From contig JAAYLJ010000150.1 of assembly GCA_012521935.1 (NCBI GenBank), positions 1-11,126 of the forward strand: 11,126 nucleotides of DNA, written 5' to 3'. This DNA comes from Campylobacteraceae bacterium (GTDB lineage: Bacteria > Campylobacterota > Campylobacteria > Campylobacterales > Campylobacteraceae). Below, in pieces: positions 5,855 through 11,126 of the stretch. Under the pieces are notes generated by a model. That model had not been told where the DNA came from. It searched no databases and was given only the letters and a program-made list of their open reading frames with translations. The first letter of the stretch is position 1; each line of letters begins with the position of its first letter. Both the position numbers and the translations under genes were made by a program.

Positions 5855-7218
5855 TGATTTCTCATTCTAACATCAATTACCAACCCATTAAACTCACCCA
5901 AAATAGTATCTATGCTACTCATTGCTACATCTTTAGCACTAAGCAAACTACTCTCATCCTCTTTCCCAAAATTTCTCTCTCTCATTGGAGTTGCAGTTCT
6001 TGCTGGATTTATCACATTTACCCTAATATCATCTTTCATCCACTCTTCACAAAGCGCTTGAGTCAAGTTTACAACCGCCGCCTTTGTAGCGCTATATACA
6101 CTATATCCTGCCCTACCCCTAGTATATGAACTAGATGTAAAAAGCAGCAGTGAACCCTTCGTCTTTTTTAGGTAACTGTGTGAAGCCTTAGCTATGTTTA
6201 TAGAGCCAATTAAATTCGTATTTACTTCACCCTCTATCTCATTTGAACTCATATTTACCAAATCTTTTCTAGTAAGAGTTGCAGCGCAATTAATGATGCT
6301 ATCTATCTTGCCAAGCTTTTTACTAATTAGCTCAAGTGAACTCTTCACTTCATCCATAGAGGCAACATCTACCCCGCTAGATTTACTAAATTCAACCACT
6401 TTTGCACCATGACTAGACGCCATCTTTACTATCTCTTTTCCTATGCCACTACTGCCGCCAAAAACTACTATATTCATGCCTTTTAACTTGCTAAGTAGAG
6501 GTTTTCTATCTGCGGAAATGGAGTGAAGTTGGATTAGTTTTTCAGCAAAAAGCAAATCTTCAGGATAGGTTATTTTGATATTTCTCTCCTCCCCATCAAT
6601 GACAAATATCTGCTCATCTGGCAGATACTGCTTTACAAGTCCACAATCATCTGTAAAAAGAGGCTTACTCTCATCAGCATTTGCTAACTCATGCGCCTTT
6701 TTTATGGTTTTTAATTTAAAAGCTTGTGGGGTTTGTCCTCTTTGAAGTTTGCTTCTTTGCGGAATGTTTTTTATAGTTTTTGAACTCTCATCTATCTCTA
6801 TGATAGTATCTGCTGTTGGGATTGCAACATCTACTGCACTGTATTTCTCAAGTGCCCTTATGCAGTTATTTATGATTTCTTGGGAGATGAAAGGGCGCAC
6901 AGCATCATGAAAAATCAAATTTATATCTTCTTTATCTTCATACTCTTTTATGGCATTGTAACTAGAATCTTTTCGCTCAGCCCCACCAGATATAACTCTT
7001 CTCACCTTCTTAAAACCGCTCTTTTTAAATGTTTGAAGTAGTTTATCATGGTAAGCTTCATCTGCAACTATACATATCTCATCAATATTTTCATTTTGTT
7101 CAAAGGCAACTACAGTGTACTCTATGATGTTTTTCCCAGCTAGGTTTATATATTGCTTTGGAGTTTCACTTCCAAACCTGCTGCCACTCCCCCCACTTAA
7201 GATAACTGCTACATTCAC
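5851..7218 (-). CDS. Bifunctional polyol-phosphate cytidylyltransferase / SDR reductase (Bcs1/Acs1-like)
   Basis: A fusion that most likely reduces ribulose 5-phosphate to ribitol 5-phosphate and joins it to CTP, giving CDP-ribitol. Residues 1-230 are an IspD/TarI-type cytidylyltransferase: VILSGGSGSRFG (5-16), PKQY with Lys21, HDAVRPF (104-110), QRGQTPQAF (159-167) and KITYPEDL (215-222). Residues 247-455 are a short-chain dehydrogenase: GGSSGIG (254-260), NCA (310-312), a TSSS catalytic-serine region (361-364) and Y375-x-x-x-K379. This order and the length match Haemophilus capsule enzymes Bcs1/Acs1 rather than IspD of isoprenoid synthesis. The start is GTG at 7218, overlapping the upstream TGA by four bases, with AAGGA six bases before it. 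The neighbouring CDP-polyol transferase would use its product. The exact polyol is inferred. Confidence 0.9.
   Translation of the reverse strand: MNVAVILSGGSGSRFGSETPKQYINLAGKNIIEYTVVAFEQNENIDEICIVADEAYHDKLLQTFKKSGFKKVRRVISGGAERKDSSYNAIKEYEDKEDINLIFHDAVRPFISQEIINNCIRALEKYSAVDVAIPTADTIIEIDESSKTIKNIPQRSKLQRGQTPQAFKLKTIKKAHELANADESKPLFTDDCGLVKQYLPDEQIFVIDGEERNIKITYPEDLLFAEKLIQLHSISADRKPLLSKLKGMNIVVFGGSSGIGKEIVKMASSHGAKVVEFSKSSGVDVASMDEVKSSLELISKKLGKIDSIINCAATLTRKDLVNMSSNEIEGEVNTNLIGSINIAKASHSYLKKTKGSLLLFTSSSYTRGRAGYSVYSATKAAVVNLTQALCEEWMKDDIRVNVINPARTATPMRERNFGKEDESSLLSAKDVAMSSIDTILGEFNGLVIDVRMRNQ
7189..7194. repeat. Six-base G tract near the start of the cytidylyltransferase gene
   Basis: Six G on the coding strand form codons 9-10 (Gly-Gly) of the nucleotide-binding loop. 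A one-base slip here would abolish the whole fusion protein. The length is marginal for phase variation. Confidence 0.4.
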
Positions 7219-8588
7219 ATGCTATCCTTTGCCAAAATATTTACAATGTTTTTTAAAGCCCCGCCTCTGGCTATCTTATCAAAAAACAACTCTTTTATCT
7301 CTTCTCTTTTTTTACCATACTCATCTTTTGCATCCTGCTTTGAAATCGCCTTTTCTAACTCATCTTGAGTTTTCACCTTTACCCCAGGACTAAACTCATC
7401 ATAATCAAAAAGCAAAGAGACATTTTTAAGATACTCATCCATATCATAGTTATAAAATATAATCTCCCTATCAAGAAGTAAAAAATCATAAACCACAGAT
7501 GAATAGTCACTAACAAGAGTATCAACATACTTTAATATCGGATAAATATCCCCATGAGCATTGTGAAAAAATAGATTGCTATATTTTAAATCATCACTGT
7601 TTTTATAATGATCCAACATAAATGGATGTAGTTTTAGTATGAAAATAGCATCTATCTCTTGCAATTTTTGATTAAGTTTTTGAAAATCTAAGTTTAACTT
7701 TGTTTGGTTTTCTCTATGAGTTGGCATATAAAGAATAATTTTCTTAAAGTTTTTTTTCACAATCTCATAAATCTTTCTATCGCAAAACATCAAATCTAGT
7801 TCATCCTCATCTTTAAAAAATATATCATTTCTAGGATACCCAAGATTTAAAAAGCTTTTTGCGCTAAATATTTTTTTAAAATTTGTCTCATTTGTCCAAT
7901 CTGATGTAGAGATAAAATAATCATATTTTATATTCTCTAACTTATTCATCTTCTTAAGCCCCACGCCATGCCATAGTTGCATGGTTTTTTGTGAAGGATG
8001 AAGTGGTGGTAAATATGTATAGTTTCCCTGATCAAAGACTATAAACTTTGCAGTAGCTATCTCTAAATCAGCCTCTTTTGTATCAAGTAGCTCATACGGA
8101 AGACCGTTTTGCTTTAACTCTTCTATTTGCTCTTTATTGTCCGTTAGGATTATTGAGTCAATTTTATTTTTCAAACAGTGTAGATATAGGGCTTTATTAT
8201 TAGCGCCTATGAAGCCTTTTGAGATAAAAACAACTCTTTTCCTAATACACTCCATCTCTCTTGGAGGGTAAAAAAACTCTCTTTTATAAGCCTTAAAGTC
8301 ATTTTCAAACCTATATTCACCATCAACTATGCTTACTTTTACTATTTTTTCTTTTTTCACATAGGGCAGGTAGTGACTCAAAATATTTTCAAAATGATTT
8401 GGACTTAAGATAAATATATAGTCAAACTCTTCATTTGATAACTCTTCAATTTGGATGATGTTTGTATCTTTTTTGTTTTTATCTATGAAGCCTTTTATAT
8501 TTATATCTTTAAGATAGCCCTCTAAAGCAAGAGTTAGTGGAGAGTGTGGAGCTATGAATATATCTTTATTTTTAAATTTTTGCACCAT
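7215..8588 (-). CDS. CDP-polyol (ribitol/glycerol) phosphotransferase, TagF/TagB family
   Basis: Predicted membrane-peripheral enzyme transferring polyol phosphate from CDP-ribitol or CDP-glycerol onto a growing chain, as in wall teichoic acid and Haemophilus-type capsules. The C-terminal Glyphos_transf domain is clear: QLWHGVGLKKM (204-214), LGYPRND (249-255), ILYMPTHRE (285-293), LKLHP (319-322 region) and VSDYSSVVYDFLLLD (359-373). Residues 1 to about 100 form a separate Rossmann-like region (IKGFIDKN, FDYIFILSPNHF) of unknown role. The length, 457, is between priming enzymes (TagB) and long polymerases (TagF), so it could prime or polymerise. ATG at 8588 has only a weak Shine-Dalgarno (GAAG); 25 bases separate it from the M48 gene upstream. 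The next gene overlaps by four bases and makes its likely donor, so CDP-ribitol is the favoured substrate. Confidence 0.9.
   Translation of the reverse strand: MVQKFKNKDIFIAPHSPLTLALEGYLKDINIKGFIDKNKKDTNIIQIEELSNEEFDYIFILSPNHFENILSHYLPYVKKEKIVKVSIVDGEYRFENDFKAYKREFFYPPREMECIRKRVVFISKGFIGANNKALYLHCLKNKIDSIILTDNKEQIEELKQNGLPYELLDTKEADLEIATAKFIVFDQGNYTYLPPLHPSQKTMQLWHGVGLKKMNKLENIKYDYFISTSDWTNETNFKKIFSAKSFLNLGYPRNDIFFKDEDELDLMFCDRKIYEIVKKNFKKIILYMPTHRENQTKLNLDFQKLNQKLQEIDAIFILKLHPFMLDHYKNSDDLKYSNLFFHNAHGDIYPILKYVDTLVSDYSSVVYDFLLLDREIIFYNYDMDEYLKNVSLLFDYDEFSPGVKVKTQDELEKAISKQDAKDEYGKKREEIKELFFDKIARGGALKNIVNILAKDSM
7225..7229 (-). promoter_or_regulatory. Shine-Dalgarno site deciding the GTG start at 7218
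   Basis: AAGGA on the - strand six bases before GTG 7218. A nearby ATG at 7220 belongs to the end of the preceding gene's frame (ATG TGA), so GTG is the only start that keeps the VAVILSGG strand intact. Confidence 0.6.
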
Positions 8589-8613
8589 TTAAGCCCGCTT
8601 CAACTCTGATTTT

Positions 8614-9429
8614 CTACTTCTTGCCTTCATTAGCTCTTTCATAAAAAACATAAACCTTTTTTGCATCTTCTTTCAGGCTGTTTATCCTGCTTTGGTTTGA
8701 TGGGTGGGTGCTTAGTAGCTCGATTGGCTCGCTAGTTGAAATCTCTCCCATCTTCTCCCACACCTTAACGGAAGAGTTTGGGTTGTAACCTGCTCTTGCA
8801 GCAAGCTCTACACCAATCCTATCCGCTTCTCTCTCATGCTCCCTACTATAAGGAAGTGAAAAAGTATAGTAAGTTGCAATGTCAGCTAACTGCATCACCG
8901 CACCAGGAGCTCCGATTAGCTCTTGAGTGATGGCTAAAGTAAGATTTCTAAGTTCATCTTGACTAGCTCTTTCTCTACTATGCTCTCTTAGTGCGTGTGC
9001 CATTTCATGCCCCATTATGGCGGCAATCTCATCATCGTCTAAATCAAGCCTATCTATGATCCCACTATAAAAAACTATCTTTCCACCAGGCATACACCAA
9101 GCATTGAGCGTATCTTCATTTATGAGATTAACCTCCCAGTTCCACCTTGGGGCATCTTGTCTAAAAACAGCAGTTTGGGGAATGATGTTATTCATTATAG
9201 TTTTTAATCTTTGCAAGGTTTTCACATCTTTATTTAAAGTATCCTCTTTTTTTGCATCGCTTAAAACCTTTTTATATGCCTCATTTGCGCCCTCTTCCAT
9301 AGCACTTGCAGGAACCATCATAAATTGGGATCTATTTACTCCAAGTGCACCACTTTGGGTTGTAGTAGAGAGACACCCAGTTAAAAAAATGGTTAAAAAA
9401 GTTAATAAAAGATAGTTATATATTCTCAT
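8614..9429 (-). CDS. M48 family metalloprotease, lipoprotein (BepA/LoiP-like)
   Basis: Predicted periplasmic zinc protease anchored by lipid, of the type that degrades misassembled outer-membrane proteins. A signal peptide with lipobox LTGC (16-19) makes Cys19 the lipidation site. The zinc site is HEMAH (141-145) with E201 in EHEREADRIG as third ligand; H242 in STHPSNQSR occupies the place of a regulatory histidine described in BepA. At 271 residues it lacks the TPR domain of full-length BepA and is closer in size to LoiP. ATG at 9429 has a strong AGGAG five bases upstream that overlaps the stop of the SIMPL gene, an eight-base spacer showing operon membership. The partner proteins are unknown. 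Family is secure, the specific role inferred. Confidence 0.93.
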   Translation of the reverse strand: MRIYNYLLLTFLTIFLTGCLSTTTQSGALGVNRSQFMMVPASAMEEGANEAYKKVLSDAKKEDTLNKDVKTLQRLKTIMNNIIPQTAVFRQDAPRWNWEVNLINEDTLNAWCMPGGKIVFYSGIIDRLDLDDDEIAAIMGHEMAHALREHSRERASQDELRNLTLAITQELIGAPGAVMQLADIATYYTFSLPYSREHEREADRIGVELAARAGYNPNSSVKVWEKMGEISTSEPIELLSTHPSNQSRINSLKEDAKKVYVFYERANEGKK

Positions 9430-9437
9430 TTTCTCTC

Positions 9438-10145
9438 CTAGTCATTCAAGTAATAAACCACCGTAGATACAACTCTAACGCTTTTCATATGTGGAGTGTT
9501 TTTATCTCTTTCACTAATGCTAAACTGCCCTTGTGAGGCACTTTTAATCTTCCCTAGCTTACTTTTAGAATCATCCGCAAAGGTTTGCGCAGCAACTCTA
9601 GCATTTAAAGTTGCTTCCTTTAGCATGCTTGGCTTTAAATCATTTAGCTTTGAGTAAATGTACTCCACTCTGTTTTCATACGCATCACTTTTAAAAGTAA
9701 CTCCTTGTTTTCCAAGCTCCTCGATTTTCACCATAGCCTCTCTAGCTTTATCGACATTTTTGCTATAAACTGAAATAGTTTGGTTCAAAATATACCTATA
9801 CCCACCCTCACCACTTCCATATTGATTGCTAAGCCTGTCATATGCTACTGGAGCATTTATGCTAATCTCCTCATCTTTAAACCCAAATGATTTTAAAAAT
9901 CTTTTAACACTATCCCTATCTTTTTCTATCTCATCATAAAGCGTGGTAAGCTCATCTCCAGCTTTAGTATACTGGATGGGCCAAATCACCACATCAGCAG
10001 CAACTTCTTTTTCAGATAGCCCCTTTACTGTTACTACTCTTTCAAGTTTTTTATATGAAAGTAGCGCATTTCCAATACTTTTCCCAAGAAAAATCAACCC
10101 GAAAAATAGAAAAATTCCCAAAATAAAAGCTGAAGATTTTTGCAT
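9438..10145 (-). CDS. SIMPL domain (DUF541) membrane-anchored protein
   Basis: One N-terminal membrane segment (about 7-29, FILGIFLFFGLIFLG core) is followed by a periplasmic SIMPL/DUF541 domain. The start VVTVKGLSEKEVAADVVIW (one run at 37-55) and the end VRVVSTVVYYL (222-232) are typical of the family, which has the VxGxGxxxxxPDxA-like opening strand in most members. SIMPL proteins such as E. coli YggE are periplasmic and linked to oxidative-stress tolerance, but their biochemistry is poorly known. ATG at 10145 has AAGGAG at a good distance, overlapping the AEC stop, and the spacer is nine bases. The gene sits between a transporter and an envelope protease and is presumably co-transcribed. 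Length, 235 residues, is normal. Confidence 0.88.
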   Translation of the reverse strand: MQKSSAFILGIFLFFGLIFLGKSIGNALLSYKKLERVVTVKGLSEKEVAADVVIWPIQYTKAGDELTTLYDEIEKDRDSVKRFLKSFGFKDEEISINAPVAYDRLSNQYGSGEGGYRYILNQTISVYSKNVDKAREAMVKIEELGKQGVTFKSDAYENRVEYIYSKLNDLKPSMLKEATLNARVAAQTFADDSKSKLGKIKSASQGQFSISERDKNTPHMKSVRVVSTVVYYLND

Positions 10146-10154
10146 AAAAACTCC

Positions 10155-11081
10155 TTAAATATATTTAAAAAATAGTATATACATAACAGGTATTGAAATC
10201 AATGAAAATAGTGTACTCAAAAGTACTGCAAAAGAGGCTTTTTGTGGGGCAGCATTTAGTAAAACCGCCATAGAAACTGCGTTTGCAGCTAGTGGAACAA
10301 TGGCAAAGATGAACATAACTTGATGAAGCTCTTTTCCAAACCAACCAAGCAGATAGCTATCTATAAAAATTATCCCAAAAACTACAAGTGGCCAAACAAT
10401 AAATTTTGTGAAAAAAGTCATCCCCACAAATACAAAATCAAGCCCCTTTTCTCTTATCCCCTCAAGCCCCATCCCTATCATCATCATCCCAAGTATTGCA
10501 AAAGTTCCTTTAAAATACTCCATAAACTCCATCATTTCAATGGAAGGCATCCACCCCATATAGTTGAAAAAGAGCCCAAGATGAAGCGCGTAAAGCGAAG
10601 GGAGTTTGGCAACTTTTTGTAAACTTTGCTTGAAAGTGTAATTGCCTCTAGCTATTATATAAAATCCAACGCTACTCTCATAAAGCAAGGATGAGAGCAT
10701 TGTAAATATGTACAGGTTCGCTACATTTGGCTCAAACAAAAGCATAGCAAGCGGTATTCCAAAGTATCCAGTATTTCCAGTTCCTGCACTGAAAGCGAAG
10801 ATATTTCTTGTCTCATCTTGCCAAATATATTTGCTAACTCTATAAAAAAAGAGGCAAAGAAAAGTACTTACTAAAAACATAAACCATGGAAACCCTAAAA
10901 TTTCAACCTTTATCTCCACGCTCAAGCTAGCGCTAAAAACCACTACAGGAGAGATTATATATATCAAAAGCGGAGCTATCGACTCTCTAGCGATGTTTAA
11001 AACCCTTGAAGCGATATACCCAAACCCTATCATCACATAGAGTGGAAATATTTTAAACAAAAGAGTAAAAAAAAGTGTCAT
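10155..11081 (-). CDS. AEC (auxin efflux carrier) family permease
   Basis: Inner-membrane protein with about ten hydrophobic segments over 308 residues, a normal length for the family. Diagnostic segments are AGTGNTGYFGIPLAM (99-113) and the broken-helix stretch IVPLAANAVSMAVL (261-274), the counterparts of the crossover motifs of bile-acid/AEC-type transporters. Bacterial members export or import organic acids such as malate or malonate; the substrate here cannot be inferred. ATG at 11081 has only a weak AGAG upstream; the next 45 bases reach the window edge without another in-frame candidate that improves the N-terminus. It is the first - strand gene seen and is followed after nine bases by the SIMPL gene. 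No functional tie to the polysaccharide genes is evident. Confidence 0.9.
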   Translation of the reverse strand: MTLFFTLLFKIFPLYVMIGFGYIASRVLNIARESIAPLLIYIISPVVVFSASLSVEIKVEILGFPWFMFLVSTFLCLFFYRVSKYIWQDETRNIFAFSAGTGNTGYFGIPLAMLLFEPNVANLYIFTMLSSLLYESSVGFYIIARGNYTFKQSLQKVAKLPSLYALHLGLFFNYMGWMPSIEMMEFMEYFKGTFAILGMMMIGMGLEGIREKGLDFVFVGMTFFTKFIVWPLVVFGIIFIDSYLLGWFGKELHQVMFIFAIVPLAANAVSMAVLLNAAPQKASFAVLLSTLFSLISIPVMYILFFKYI

Positions 11082-11126
11082 AAAAACATCTCTTTATAAA
11101 GAAAAGCGTTATACCCAAGATAGCAA

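Noticed and set aside
5851..7218. Isoprenoid-pathway IspD.
   Set aside because: The C-terminal SDR fusion and the adjacent CDP-polyol transferase fit CDP-ribitol synthesis better.
11091..11102. Perfect 12-base palindrome TCTTTATAAAGA and TATAAA/TATAAC hexamers just upstream of the AEC gene.
   Set aside because: The palindrome is pure low-complexity AT, no -35 sits at a suitable spacing, and the window ends 24 bases later, so neither operator nor promoter can be supported.

Overview
The window is AT-rich DNA with dense gene packing, frequent 4-11 base overlaps between genes, and several GTG starts. The gene families and base composition point to a Gram-negative bacterium, most likely Campylobacterota (Sulfurimonas-, Arcobacter- or Campylobacter-like). 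That assignment is inference; no rRNA or other marker is present. The content is the edge of a surface-polysaccharide (capsule or LPS-type) locus joined to a small cell-envelope operon.

Left part (16-2509). A family 2 glycosyltransferase overlaps a Fic-domain protein with a complete AMP-transferase motif, both on the + strand. Tail to tail with the fic gene, on the - strand, lies a 51-codon gene (1975-2130). Its product carries the S-x-x-x-E-G inhibitory motif of class I Fic antitoxins (VbhA type). I read the two as a toxin-antitoxin or enzyme-inhibitor pair in an unusual convergent arrangement. A gene-poor AT-rich gap follows, ending in a good sigma70-type promoter for the next gene.

Middle part (2510-8588). 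ugd on the + strand makes UDP-glucuronate. Converging on it is a tightly overlapping - strand run, in transcription order: a CDP-polyol phosphotransferase (TagF/TagB family), a bifunctional cytidylyltransferase/short-chain reductase of the Bcs1/Acs1 type (ribulose 5-phosphate to CDP-ribitol), a Stealth-family sugar-phosphate transferase and a GT4 glycosyltransferase. Together they suggest a teichoic-acid-like, phosphodiester-linked surface polymer containing ribitol phosphate (or a related polyol phosphate), sugars and possibly glucuronic acid.

Right part (8614-11081). Three - strand genes with 8-9 base spacers and strong Shine-Dalgarno sites encode an AEC-family permease, a membrane-anchored SIMPL (DUF541) protein and an M48 metalloprotease lipoprotein. 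They look like envelope-maintenance genes and probably the conserved flank of the polysaccharide island. Only 25 bases separate them from the polymer genes, so all seven - strand genes could share a transcript.
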